Shown: positions 25,070-36,481 of the stretch, one piece after another
Layout of the letters: each line of letters starts with the position of its first letter
How positions within the stretch are numbered: the stretch's first letter is position 1
Assembly: GCA_019321725.1 (NCBI GenBank)
Contig: CM033120.1
Coordinates: 3,689,341-3,753,340 of the forward strand
DNA from: Paulownia fortunei
Taxonomy: Eukaryota > Streptophyta > Magnoliopsida > Lamiales > Paulowniaceae
Length of the DNA: 64,000 bases
Reading direction: 5' to 3'
The notes under the pieces: generated by a model
The model's database searches: none
What the model saw: only the letters and a program-made list of their open reading frames with translations
What the model was told of the DNA's origin: nothing
Made by a program: the position numbers and the translations under genes

Positions 25070-28000
25070 TTACAAATCAGCCTTGGGTTTTTTTCCAGCC
25101 ACAATCTGGGAAATGTGTAGGCCCCTACTAAATGCTTGATTGAAAAGAATCCTTGTCTGCATGTTTTGGAACCCAGGCAGCCATGATAGAAGGGCCAGAG
25201 GGGCCATGACAACGACTCCAAACATTATGTCGTACAGGCAAGCTAGAGAAACAACAGTCTCCCAAAGCATTGTTTTCTGCAAAAAGGGTCGAAGGACTTG
25301 TGCAATAGATATAAATCCCCACCCAGTAGGAATAAAAGCCAATAAACTGGTGAAGATATCCAGAAATTTGAACTTGGTAAACTCGAGCAAAGCAATTATC
25401 ACAACTGTTGCAAGAATAATGACAAGGAACTGAACCAAACGATAGTAGATGTGTTCTTTTGCAGCATATTTGTCCCGAGCATATGCTATTATCGTGTAAA
25501 GTCCAAGTGCCACAACCACATAGATCCATGAAAGCAAGTAAACAGCAATGCTCTTGCTTCCAGCAGCAATGCCTAATTGATACACAATCCCATACTGGAA
25601 AAAGAAGAAACGGAGGTCCAAAATGATTTCCAGTACCTTTCCCCAAAGACCAGTTGTCCTTAAATGATCTTGCTCTTCATACCACCACTTTTCCCAGCTC
25701 TGTTCAGGTTTTGCAAACACGCCACCCCTGTACCATATCCAGTTCATGAACTCATCAAAGTCATACACAGTTTTTAACCAATCGAATCCCAAAGGGTTAA
25801 AAATGAAGGGCCCCAAAATCCAGGACACTACTAAAAACCAACTGGAAATGGTCAATGCTATGTACACAAAAGTTCCTTTAGCTATCGGGCTGTACGAAGC
25901 ATATACAGTGAGTATCAGTCCAAGTTCAATAGCCTTCACAAAATGACTACGAGCGTATAATCTATAATTCTCAGCAAAACTCTTATGCTGCACCACAAAA
26001 CCACGGCCAGTTGCACGGTATTTTGCACCACCATGCAGTATAGTTCTGCCAAAGAAATGACCACGGGTCCCCATGGAGAATGTGTAGAATACAGAAGAAA
26101 GCTGGAGCTGCATCGTTATGAAGTCCCAGATAGCATTCAGAAAGCCATGCTCAAGTGAGTTTTCCACAACCATTGGCAAGGCAGTAAATAGACCAAGTTG
26201 GATGATGAACTGCTGGTTCAAGATTGTACCAAGTGCTCTATTATTGTTGGTATCTGCCATGGCAGAGCCTTCTACCCCACTCAATGCCAGATAAAGCCGG
26301 CCCCACAAAAATGCATACACAGTCAGGACAATCATCATGGTATTGAAGAAAAAGCCCACGGTAGTATAAAAGAACGAGAGCATTCGGAAGAAGTCCAGCC
26401 TATGACCCAACCTGTAAACATCTCGGCTCAGTATTTGCTCACCATTCCCACTGGCAACCTTGGCTTCAAACATAGAGATTTGATTCAGCCCAACATCCCT
26501 TCCCTTCCCAACTTGGATGTATTCATGGTGGGTAACATTCCCGCCTCTCAATGTGCAATTGAATCCAGCAAAAATATCCTCACTAATGTTGATCACTCTT
26601 GAAGCCTTGCTTAGACCTCCCCGAGTCAAAAACCAAAACCTGTCAAACACATCAGGGTGCCCATAATGCATCCGAACTTTCAAAGGATTAGCTAAAACAC
26701 GCTGCCCCAAGGTGACAAAACTCGTTTCCTGTGCAGACATGAACCAAGCAAGTGATGATACAGAACCGGTAAAAATGTGCTCCCGAACTCCCAGGATGGT
26801 GGGTTTTCTGATACCATAGTAGCACTTGAATTCTTCCAAGAGATTCCGCATCTTTAGAGCCTCCTCAAAGTAGTTATCCTGGTTCATGTCAATGGTCTGA
26901 ACTGCATCTCCCCTTGTGAAGATAATGGAATGATTCTGATTCTCTGGTTTCCCCTCACCAAGCTTCACTGGACCAGGCAACTTGACCCGATATATCTCGA
27001 CTTCTTTCTGCAACTTCTGATCATACTTCACCAGGACAGAGTAATACTCTTTCTCATCCCTCCCTGACGACACCTCATCAACATAGGCAACACGAAGTGC
27101 TTCATTATTTTTCATCAAATAAAGTATCTCCTCAGCATGGGGATCCTTTTTGGCCTTTTGAGAACCATAAATCTGGCATGCAACCACGTAAGTAAATTTC
27201 ATTAAAGCTGTTCCACGCTCATGACCTTTAAAAAAGACACTGACTGAACTATTTGCTCTGCTCAATGTCCTTGAGGAGGGTGATCTTTCTGAGCTCAAAC
27301 TATCCATGTCGTCATTATGCCTCATGGAACCCAGTTGCTGAGATCCTTCTCTCATGTCCATCTCAGAAGCAGAATCCAGAAAAGCCAGCATCTCAAGGGC
27401 ACGATAGTAGTACATCATTCCCCTCACCGTGCGGGTAAGTGTCTGGCCTCTGTATGATGCCCACAATCGAAGATCTCTCAGCCTAGTTGTCCACAGTTCT
27501 CTTTCACTTGTCATCCCTTCTCGGCGCATCCTCTCTAAGAAGTTCCTCCAGTCACTGGCATAGATGGTTTGCAAGTAGTAAAGGGTCGAAATCCCATCTT
27601 CATTCTCAGTTCGGAGTTGTTCCTTGCTGTACAACACCTCTTCACTGTAGTATGGGGTCAAAACACTGAAGGCCATCATTTTCTCAACTTGAGGAGCATG
27701 AGGCATGTTCATGAACAAGGAGTTACTGAAGAAGGCAATTCGACGCCTTGCCTCAAGATTTTCTGGAACTTTCTGCATGGAATCCCGAGAGGTGAGAATG
27801 GTATGCAACCGCCGGATCTGACGATAGAAAGTCTCATTACTTGCACTAGGCAACTCAATAGCATTCTGAAAAAGCAATCCTTCACCAGAAGTCCTTTGAG
27901 GAGCCAGACCATCCTCCTTCAGCTGATCGCTGGTTCTCGGCTCTTTCAGCAAATCTCTGATAGCGGCCTCATAAAGGGCCTGAAGAGCATTCACCGTCTT

Positions 28001-30388
28001 ATCAGCATCTTTATCAGGCTTGAGGACAAGATTAAGAAGATGGACCAACTTTTCATGGATTTTGGGGAGTGCAGTCATGTTGTAGTTTTTCGTGAATTTC
28101 TCCAGCTGAACCAATTGATCAATTTCTTGGAAAAAAGTTTTGATTATGGAGCGCTCTTCAGAATCATATTTGACAATTGCCAGTAAAAAGTGCTTTAAGC
28201 TGTCATATGCTTCAATGACCGCACATCGCCTATACTCGGTCTTGCAGATCTTATACCAAAGCCACCTGTCAGGAGCATCCACTAACTCTTTTGCCTGGCT
28301 GAGAGCAAGCAGTAGCTCATTACAGAGGAGCAAGCACGGCCACTGAATCACCCGGATTTCCCAGTTACATTTAGGATCTTTACGGTCATTTTGAGGCAAC
28401 TCCAAAAGCTCAACCTCACGGTCACAGATAATGTCTTCCTCTCTGAATGTATTGATTATCTCATTCCATATCAAGGCAAATTTATAGGCCTCCACCTGGT
28501 TGGATTCAAGTTTTTTAAAGGGCCGGCCCAGTCCGTATCTCAGCTTCAACCGGTGGATGGCATCCTTGATCTTGCTCTTAAATGTTCCCCTAGCATTCAA
28601 CAGCTGCTCCTCAGGCATAAGATTAAACTGAATAGCACTAGCAAAGAATTGAAATCTCAACCTCAACTGCTGCATGTTCCGAATTTCACCCAAGTGATCA
28701 AACAACCCAACCGCAGCACCAACAAACGAAGAGTAAATTGAATACCAAATCTGGAGATCCATTAGGTAAATCAAAACAACCGGGAGCCACAACAGCCCAA
28801 CTGCAAACCGGTTACTGTTATCAAAGAACTCATGCCACTCATAATTAACATTTTTGAGATCCAACAAGGCCTTTGTCGGAGCAACCATGGGCTTAATCTG
28901 CATGAAGTAACTAAAAGCAAATTTTGTCGCAAGCACTGCAACCCAGAAAAGGCTATACTTAATATTGTCAACAAGACCTTCCCTAAGCCCCCGACCCACA
29001 AAAGTCCTGCCTTGGAACCACCACGACAACAAATAAAATATCTTCCAATTCGTGTTCTCCAAAAAATTCCTAATCCACGGCAGAACAAATAGAGCCAAAG
29101 CTAACAGCTCTGGAGCAATAAAAGCCACCACAACCTCAAGAAAATTTACCACTTTCCTGTTTGAAGCACTCGACCACTCCCGACCCTGATCATTATTCCT
29201 CTGACTCCATATCCTTCCGTAAAACACCCCAAACACCAGAATCCACGCAGCTGCAACAACAGTTTTCAAAACCATCCTCACTCCCAAAGACTTGGTCTCC
29301 CTCGACACCAAACTGTACTGCATTCCAATATCCAACAAAGACTGCAAGAACCTCAGTGCGCTCCATGTGAAAAACACAGTCAAGCACCTCACCTGAACCT
29401 CCCTACTCTCCAGTGCCTGCCAAGGATACTCCCTGCCCTCCCAAGCCACGATAATCGCTGCCTGAAGAAACAAAATCAGCATAATCCAAAGCTTATCAAA
29501 GCTCCTAAATAAATTCCAAAATGACCTCTGCTCGACAAACCCCGTCTTCCCTACCTTCTTCCCCTTATGCCCTGTCACAAAAAAGTTACTCCCAACATCA
29601 ATCGGCCATTTCAGCTTCTCAAAACACCTCTTACTCCAAAAGTACTCATTTATATCATCATAATTTCGCCAAGCAGAGTGTGGCGTCGTCCCATTCTTAC
29701 TGTTCTCCACCTCGGCTTTAATAGTATCATAAATTGGCTTCACGATTCTGTTCAGAAAAGCATTCTCCCCGGATATAGAGGGCAAAAAAGGCCTCCCCGT
29801 GTTCTCGTCAATATAGTCCTCCAATATCTTATTCAATTCCATCGCCATATTATGAAAAATATAAGAAATGCATTCCGGAACGAAACGTAAATTGGCAGAC
29901 TCACCCCAAATAAGCAAATAGAGCGAGACGTACAAGAGCTCGCGCCGGTGATCGGAGGATGAGTGGCGGGAGTGCGAGTCTGAAAGCCAAATATTGGACT
30001 TGAGATTGAGGTATGAGCACCAATTGGAGTAATTTCTCAAGAGATGGCGGCGGAAGCGGCGGAGGACGGACGGGTCGAGGGTGTCGATGTTGTCAGGAGG
30101 TGGGGAGAGACGCATCTGAGCATTGGAGAGGTGGAGCACGAGGTGCTCCCTCTGGTTGTTGACGTTGGAGGCTTGGAACCCGAAGAAGAGGGCAAGCCAG
30201 TCGAGGAGGTCGTAGTGGGGCTTCCATGGGGAGAACGGGGGCCGGCGGAGGTCACCGACGGCGCGGAGTGCTGCGGCGGCGGCGCGGACCTCGGGGAAGC
30301 GGAGGGAGGGGTGGTCGGCGAGGAGGTTGTGGATAGGGATAATGTTATAAACGTCGTCGTCTTGGGGTCGTGGGGGGCGTTGATTCAT
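25070..30388 (-). CDS. CALS12: Callose synthase 12-like (GSL5/PMR4-type) 1,3-beta-glucan synthase
   Basis: One uninterrupted 1,772-codon frame encodes a plasma-membrane callose synthase using UDP-glucose (family knowledge). The N-terminus carries YNIIPIHNLLADHPSLRFPE (from residue ~14), typical of the CALS11/12 branch. An FKS1-type segment (RRELLYVSLYLLIWGESANL) starts near 148. Membrane helices cluster at about 295-565, and a large cytosolic loop follows to about 1340. It includes RTVRGMMYYYRALEML near 984 and the conserved HYGHPDVFDRFWFLTRGG block near 1242. A second helix cluster reaches about 1755; the C-terminus is KKPKADL. Length is close to the ~1,780 residues of the Arabidopsis protein. 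The start is in good context (CACAATGA) with no in-frame alternative upstream. No stop or frameshift is present. The family member in Arabidopsis makes wound and papillary callose. The CALS12 rather than CALS11 assignment rests on the N-terminus. Confidence 0.95.
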   Translation of the reverse strand: MNQRPPRPQDDDVYNIIPIHNLLADHPSLRFPEVRAAAAALRAVGDLRRPPFSPWKPHYDLLDWLALFFGFQASNVNNQREHLVLHLSNAQMRLSPPPDNIDTLDPSVLRRFRRHLLRNYSNWCSYLNLKSNIWLSDSHSRHSSSDHRRELLYVSLYLLIWGESANLRFVPECISYIFHNMAMELNKILEDYIDENTGRPFLPSISGENAFLNRIVKPIYDTIKAEVENSKNGTTPHSAWRNYDDINEYFWSKRCFEKLKWPIDVGSNFFVTGHKGKKVGKTGFVEQRSFWNLFRSFDKLWIMLILFLQAAIIVAWEGREYPWQALESREVQVRCLTVFFTWSALRFLQSLLDIGMQYSLVSRETKSLGVRMVLKTVVAAAWILVFGVFYGRIWSQRNNDQGREWSSASNRKVVNFLEVVVAFIAPELLALALFVLPWIRNFLENTNWKIFYLLSWWFQGRTFVGRGLREGLVDNIKYSLFWVAVLATKFAFSYFMQIKPMVAPTKALLDLKNVNYEWHEFFDNSNRFAVGLLWLPVVLIYLMDLQIWYSIYSSFVGAAVGLFDHLGEIRNMQQLRLRFQFFASAIQFNLMPEEQLLNARGTFKSKIKDAIHRLKLRYGLGRPFKKLESNQVEAYKFALIWNEIINTFREEDIICDREVELLELPQNDRKDPKCNWEIRVIQWPCLLLCNELLLALSQAKELVDAPDRWLWYKICKTEYRRCAVIEAYDSLKHFLLAIVKYDSEERSIIKTFFQEIDQLVQLEKFTKNYNMTALPKIHEKLVHLLNLVLKPDKDADKTVNALQALYEAAIRDLLKEPRTSDQLKEDGLAPQRTSGEGLLFQNAIELPSASNETFYRQIRRLHTILTSRDSMQKVPENLEARRRIAFFSNSLFMNMPHAPQVEKMMAFSVLTPYYSEEVLYSKEQLRTENEDGISTLYYLQTIYASDWRNFLERMRREGMTSERELWTTRLRDLRLWASYRGQTLTRTVRGMMYYYRALEMLAFLDSASEMDMREGSQQLGSMRHNDDMDSLSSERSPSSRTLSRANSSVSVFFKGHERGTALMKFTYVVACQIYGSQKAKKDPHAEEILYLMKNNEALRVAYVDEVSSGRDEKEYYSVLVKYDQKLQKEVEIYRVKLPGPVKLGEGKPENQNHSIIFTRGDAVQTIDMNQDNYFEEALKMRNLLEEFKCYYGIRKPTILGVREHIFTGSVSSLAWFMSAQETSFVTLGQRVLANPLKVRMHYGHPDVFDRFWFLTRGGLSKASRVINISEDIFAGFNCTLRGGNVTHHEYIQVGKGRDVGLNQISMFEAKVASGNGEQILSRDVYRLGHRLDFFRMLSFFYTTVGFFFNTMMIVLTVYAFLWGRLYLALSGVEGSAMADTNNNRALGTILNQQFIIQLGLFTALPMVVENSLEHGFLNAIWDFITMQLQLSSVFYTFSMGTRGHFFGRTILHGGAKYRATGRGFVVQHKSFAENYRLYARSHFVKAIELGLILTVYASYSPIAKGTFVYIALTISSWFLVVSWILGPFIFNPLGFDWLKTVYDFDEFMNWIWYRGGVFAKPEQSWEKWWYEEQDHLRTTGLWGKVLEIILDLRFFFFQYGIVYQLGIAAGSKSIAVYLLSWIYVVVALGLYTIIAYARDKYAAKEHIYYRLVQFLVIILATVVIIALLEFTKFKFLDIFTSLLAFIPTGWGFISIAQVLRPFLQKTMLWETVVSLACLYDIMFGVVVMAPLALLSWLPGFQNMQTRILFNQAFSRGLHISQIVAGKKPKADL

Positions 30389-30502
30389 TGTGGCATTCGG
30401 AGAGATCTGAGGATTTTGGAAGGTGCTTGGGTTTTTCTCAAGCTCTTTAGGTCCTATCTGCTATGGAGGAATTTGGAGGGGTTGTGGGGGTTGGGTGGGG
30501 GG

Positions 30503-30510
30503 TTTATATT
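30503..30510 (-). promoter_or_regulatory. TATA box of the CALS12-like gene
   Basis: The minus strand reads CCAATATAAACCCC, about 115 bases before the ATG, followed by a C/T-rich stretch. It predicts transcription starting near 30,470-30,480 and a 5' UTR of roughly 90 bases without an upstream ATG-initiated long frame. Confidence 0.6.
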
Positions 30511-30719
30511 GGTGGAGTGCAAGATTTGTAATGGAAAGGATCAAACTTTTCAAATGGCAATGGCGGATGGGAATTTACTCTGTATTGGAGGAACGAGACA
30601 TGGATTTTGATGGCAATGTCGTGTGGTACACAGTGCTGCATTTGTTGTACACCAATTTTAAATTTTCCAAAAGAGACAAAAACCTTGATGCTAATAATCG
30701 CAATGGTTCATAGGAGTAT

Positions 30720-31796
30720 TAAACATAATTAACCCTAGTGCAAATCCGGAATTTAAGTTCATTTATTATTATCATAGAGATATTATTTGGCATAATTAAT
30801 AAATTATAGTATAAGATATCGTTTCTAATACAAAAGCAATCATAAAAAATTGTGATTAGTTTGAAAATATATCATACGAGATACTAAAATTTATTTTGAT
30901 AACATATAACGCATTTATGTAATAAAAATACCAAAAAAAGTCATTATACTCCTATTGTCTACAAAATAAGTACATACAATTAATATTGTAGTGAAGTAGA
31001 AAAATAAATATATTTTGTTTATTTCAATTATTTTAATATTAAAAAAATCGAAAGAATTTTATCTTAATACAATTTAAAAATGTAATTTAGTGAGGTTTTA
31101 GGTGAACTTGTAAGCTTTTGCGTATAAGATGTACTAAAGCATTTGACTTAAAGTATTAAAAAATAATTTTATATTAAAATTTTATAAGTTTTTTTTAAAA
31201 TTAAAATGATTATATAAATCTTAACAAACTCTGTTATTTTTTATTTATATTAATAACATAAAATAATTTATACTAATTATAAGATCTAATATTTTATTTT
31301 ATCCAAATATTTTAAAATAAAATAAAATAAAATATAAATCTTATAAATTTTAAAATTATCTTATATTTTTTTATAAATAAATTTAATCAAACACCATCTT
31401 ATTAATATAACTATTAAGGAAAAATATATGCATATAAAAATAAAAGAAATAGAAAGAATTACTCTTTTAAGTTCCAATTATGATAATGCGGGACTGTTCA
31501 TGTGAGCTCCTGGCTCAAGAATGGTCAACTAAGAAGCTCGAAACTCGAAAAATTAAATTAGGATAACCTCAATTCACATGCCTACCCCATATGCCAATAA
31601 AAAAAAAACCCTTTTAAAAAAGGAAATTGCAATAGAAAAAGACTTGGGTAATATTGACTTTATAAAGTTAAAAGACTTGTTCATTAAACTAACAAAAAGA
31701 ATTAATTATTACTACTTTTTATGATTAACATAGAGTTCTTTGTTTTTAAAATTTCATGTTGTAGCATGTTTCTATCATTTAATTCCAAGACACATA
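30720..31796. other. AT-rich upstream intergenic region
   Basis: No gene or classifiable repeat is seen. Runs such as (TAAAA)n occur around 31,310-31,335. The CALS12 promoter would extend into this region. Confidence 0.5.
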
Positions 31797-32453
31797 CAGT
31801 AAAACCTCGGTATATGAATATTGTTGGAATTTAAAAAAATATGTTGAAAAAAATAAATTTATTTCTTGATATATAAATAATTTATTAATTTATCGGTAAA
31901 CAAATAATTTATTAATGTATGAAAAAATTTATGTTTTAATTGTGTATATTTTCTTTTATCAAAATTTATGCATGAGTTATATATAAAAAAATAATAGTAT
32001 ATAGTCAAAAATTAATAGGGGTATATAAAGAATTACAAAAGTTATTATTGTATTATTCAAAAAAAAATTAATTATTGGTATATACATGCATAGAAACATT
32101 TAACATAAAGGTTAAAAAGTACTTAGACGTACAATAAATGTATTTTTTAAATTTAATATTATGAAAAATGAAGTGTTTCAAGATGTTTCAATTTGCATAT
32201 TTTATAAAAGAGTTGAATTGAGAAAATAGAAGTTGTCCAAAAAAAAAACTCTTAAATATTATATATACTTTTTTTATCAATTATTAATTTATATTTTTTT
32301 GGGCATTAAAGGATTTGAAAAAAAAATATTATTTTGTGCATGTAATTAGCAAAATTATTAATTTACTATATTGGTTCGAGTTGGGATCAGAAATTTTTAT
32401 TATTTAAATATAATTATAAATTTATTAAATATTCATTTATTGATATTTTACTG
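31797..32453. mobile_element. Emigrant/pogo-like MITE
   Basis: The ends are inverted repeats: CAGTAAAACC...ATGAATATT on the left and the complement of AATATTCATT...TTTTACTG on the right, over about 26 bases with mismatches. Both are flanked by TA. The terminus CAGTAAAACCTC plus a TA target duplication is the hallmark of Emigrant-type (pogo/mariner) MITEs in plants. The 657-bp interior is AT-rich with no transposase. Confidence 0.75.
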
Positions 32454-32455
32454 TA

Positions 32456-35001
32456 AGTTGAAATTAGAATACATTTATTGTTTTGCATCTGATACACATT
32501 ATTCTTTATCATAATTGAGTCACTCTTTCTTCATATTCACTTTTTTAATTAGAAAAATAAAAAGATAAAGTAAAAATGAATCAAGTGGATTGTATTGTAT
32601 TGTATTTTAAAATGAGAAACTTGTACATTCCGGTTGACATTATTTTCTTCATAGCAACGCGAATATGCAAAACAAAATCAATTGCATATTTGCTCAAAAG
32701 GATAGAAAAAGGTACTATATTTGCATAAGATACAGCATCCAAATCTTCTGAATAATTTCTTGGTGAATATATTTTCACCTTTTGCCCTTTAAGAAAAATT
32801 AAAATTAAATATATAGCAAAGTCATTCTATCAGTTTGGCAATTTTCTTCTTATAATCCACCACCAAAATTTCTCATGATCTATATGCAATGTCAATTTGG
32901 TTTGACAAATTATGGAATCTCATCAGAAAATAGCCAGAAAGTTAAAATCATACCACAAAATTATTAATTTTATCAACTCTGATGGATTATGCTACTGAGG
33001 GCTTAAAAAGGGCCAATATTTTCATGTTCTGCTGTTCCTTTTTTAGATTCTTGTAAGATTTTTTGTCATCCAGTTCACTATAAAGAACCAATTTTATATT
33101 TTATAATGAAACAATAAGAGAAAATTGATTATGTTACTTCTGAAAGTAAATCTGATGAAAAAACTGTATGCTAGCTCAAAAGTAAGTTATTTTTTTATTC
33201 GATAAAGGGGAAAATAAAAAATGGTGTTTTATGCTTCAAGCTCTATTTGTTCAGATAATAATAAATACAAAAGTATAAATAAAATTTATCATTATTATGT
33301 ATAGTTGTTTTATCCTCTGGTTATCGCAAATTATAAATTTCAACATAAATTAATTTTTACCATATTTTTTTGGAATCGTGATGAAGTAATTCTATTTATC
33401 CCACGAGCAAAAAAGATAATTTAAGCAAACCTACCAGCTTTATTTCAGTCACTTGTTTGATAAAACTGATAACTATCATATTTATTGCCAATGTGATTCA
33501 TTTGATTAAAGTATCAAGGTCCAAGTTTCTACATACGATTGGGAAAATTCTAGCCTTCACCGTATTTGGCTGAATTAATTATATAATTAAATATACTTGT
33601 TTTGTTATGTCATTGATATATAATTAATAAAATTAATAATATAATAAATAAAATAACACTTGTTATGTAATTAATTAAATTTAATCAAAGTCAGGAGACA
33701 CGTTCCAAAGTCATTACAACTAATAATTGTTGTGTTCGGGTACTTGAGTTCGGAATGATTTGAAAGGATAACACACGTTAAGTTTGTTGGAGTAGTTCCC
33801 ACCTAAAATCCTCTATTGCTTAAATTAATCAGGTTTTGAGGTCTTGGTAAGCGAAATGAGTAAATGATGTAAAAATTACTTTATAGAAATTGTGCATCAA
33901 TTATTTATACTAATCAATTCTATTAGATCGTACAAATTAGGGTTAACATGTCATGATTTGATCAACTAACACGTCCCATCAGTTATCTCCATCAATGATG
34001 GAGAGCTCAATCCACCTGAACTCTCGAACGGATCAGGTTAGATATCAAGTAAAAGTACGTGAATTTTATGATATTTTAGATTTTTTAAAATCTTTCAAAA
34101 ATATAAACGTAATTTTAGTATATGGTATATCATATATATTTGAAGGTTTCATGTTGTTACGTCCCAAAAGTTCTACTTTGATGTTGAATTAAAATTATTT
34201 ATCCATAAATCACAAGACTCAGGACAGTTTCAAAAACTGGAGTAAACGTTATCCATCTAACCTTCTTTTAAATATGTAGTTATGCATTAGTACTGATCAG
34301 TAAAATAGTAAAATATTAGACATTAGTCAATTTTAGTTTTTTAACTGTTGCAAAAGTTAGAATGGACTTCCAGATCTACTGCAAACTAATCAACAAGCAA
34401 CATGTGTGTGTACAACCTTAAGGCACTCACACTAGGAACCTTTAAGGTATTTGTGGAAGGAATTCAAATAGAGTCGATGCTCAAAGAATATTTTAGTTGA
34501 TTTTTTTACTAAAATATATAAAATAAAGAAAATCCTACCTAAGTTAAAATTCTTTTCGAATATCCATTGATTTTGAGGCTAGTTTAATGATATTTGTGAA
34601 CAAAATTACATAACTTAAAGTGGCCAAAGAAAAAGAACAAATAATAGATCAAAATTATATCTTCTTTTTTGTCCACAATTTCATGATGACCTTTTGTAAT
34701 GAACCGAATAGTTTTTCTTCAACTTTGTTATATGAGAAATGTTGTTTATTATTTTTTTCATTCTTTTACCATTTCTTTGGATAAGTTAATTATAAAATTT
34801 TAAGTCTTCTTTCATTTTAGTATTCATTCTCCCCCATCATTTTTGGAGTTTCCATTCCCCAATTTAGATGAGATCTTTGTGGTCAAATTTCTGGCCCCTT
34901 AGAAATACCAAAATACTCTCCTCACCTAAATTTCCTTCTTTTTTGCTTGGAGAGAAAATCCAAACACTTCCAATATTTTCTCGAAATTCTAGCCTTCAAC
35001 T
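32456..35001. other. AT-rich intergenic region, nothing recognised
   Basis: Several ORFs of 60-65 codons occur at chance level. I saw no domain, tRNA or terminal-repeat structure. Confidence 0.5.
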
Positions 35002-35222
35002 TTCTAGCCTCTATTTTATTGTCAGCCACCATCGCAATCGCCACCGCTACCTTTACTGCTACATTGCAACTCATTTCACCATAGCTATCATTCACCAGCA
35101 CCTCCACTCCCACATTATATTTCTAGCCTCTATTTTATTGTCAGCCACCGCCACCTTTAATGCCATATTGTACCTCATTTCACCATAACCATTATTCACC
35201 GGCACCTCCACTCCCACATTGT
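35002..35222. repeat. 119-bp tandem duplication
   Basis: TTCTAGCCTCTATTTTATTG starts at 35,002 and again at 35,121. The two units share the sequence up to CACCTCCACTCCCACATT; the second lacks about 15 bases of CACCATCGCAATCG-like sequence. It lies just upstream of the Mutator relic. Confidence 0.8.
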
Positions 35223-35224
35223 AC

Positions 35225-36420
35225 TTGGGGCAAAAGATGTCTACTAGGGGCAAGGAGGTGACATAGAGTTATTAGGTACTTATGTGTATAGTGGAGAGTT
35301 TCATATGATACTAATCTATAAAGATACGATTCTAATAGATCTCGACCTTCATCTTTCAAGAAAATGGACTAAAATTATTAATCAACTCATTCCATTACGA
35401 TATCTTGCTACCCATTACAAGATGTTCTTGAGTTTGAATTGTGATGATGACGTTGCTAATATGTGCCCGATGCATATATGCTTGAAACTTACAATGGTTG
35501 ATGTAAGGGTAATCCATTGCAATGAACCAATTGGATATGGAGGTCAAAGCAACCATTTTATAGGTAATTGTCAGTATCTTTTTATTAAGTACCACATATC
35601 CTTCTGTTACATAATTTATTAGCTATTATGAGTACTATAATGTTGCATTGATAATATAATACTTGTGAATTAATTTTACATAACGCATGCACTTTAGTAC
35701 TACATTAATTCATAAACCATACCTAACATTGATGCATAACTAATACTTAGAGTATGCGATTCTAGCATGCCATTTTTACAGTACTAGAGCACGATTAATG
35801 CATTATTAGTACCTAGAGACAGATGATTAGTATTGCATAGATGTATACATTCGAAGTATCACAAATGCATTTGAGCCTCAAAGCTGCATCATTAGACTTC
35901 CTAGATCATTGTTAGCACTATTATAATACATGGTTAACTATGCATTATTAGTACTTCGCAGTGAATAAATGATATTGTAATGCATTCTTATACTGTAAAT
36001 ATTGACTTTGTTATCCATTTGCTCTGCACATCATATTACCTCTGACGACAAAAATCGAGGGTTTAACAAGTGAATTCCCAAAGTCAAAGGGCTTTGGAAG
36101 GGAACTCATTAGATGCTTGGAGTCATTGCATCCGTAGAGCGCATCAAATGTTCAATGATCTTGAAGACTTTATATCAAACTTAAGAACTATGTTGTTGTT
36201 GCGAGAGGCGCTCCCTTTGTATATAAGAATAATGATAGCAAAATAGTTATTGTAATTTGTAGAGATACAAATTGCAAGTGGAGAATATATGCACCTAGAC
36301 ATGAGTTGATAAATTATTTGGTATTCGGAAATGCAATCCACAACACACGTGTAGTGAGGCAAATCTTCGGACAAAAGGACATCCTTAAGCTAAGACGGCT
36401 TGGGTTGCTAACATAGTGAA
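35225..36420 (+). pseudogene. Mutator-like (MULE) transposase N-terminal relic
   Basis: Two parts of a plant MULE protein are visible. At 35,284-35,530 a PB1-like domain reads LSRKWTKIINQLIPLRYL...LSLNCDDDVANM...VDVRVI. At about 36,130-36,410 the DBD_Tnp_Mut domain reads NYVVVARGAPFVYKNNDSK, then CRDTNCKWRIYAPRHEL with the C-x5-C-x-W-R-I signature. The AT-rich sequence between them may be an intron. The catalytic MULE core and zinc finger are absent; element A3 LTR sequence follows. PB1 plus this domain occurs in MULE-derived families such as MUSTANG-B (established knowledge), so this could be a piece of a domesticated gene. Confidence 0.65.
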
Positions 36421-36481
36421 TTTTTTTTTTGAGATGAGAGCCTTATTATCATCTTTGTATGTAAGTGACCCCAAAATAAGT

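Noticed and set aside
25128..30713. Many open frames on both strands overlapping the callose synthase gene, up to 205 codons (for example 27,569-28,186 and 30,044-30,610 plus)
   Set aside because: They are shadow frames of a long conserved coding sequence, with no recognisable domains of their own.
34868..35622. Plus-strand ORFs of 106 and 112 codons as host genes
   Set aside because: The first lies across the 119-bp tandem duplication without a domain; the second is the PB1-like part of a broken MULE.
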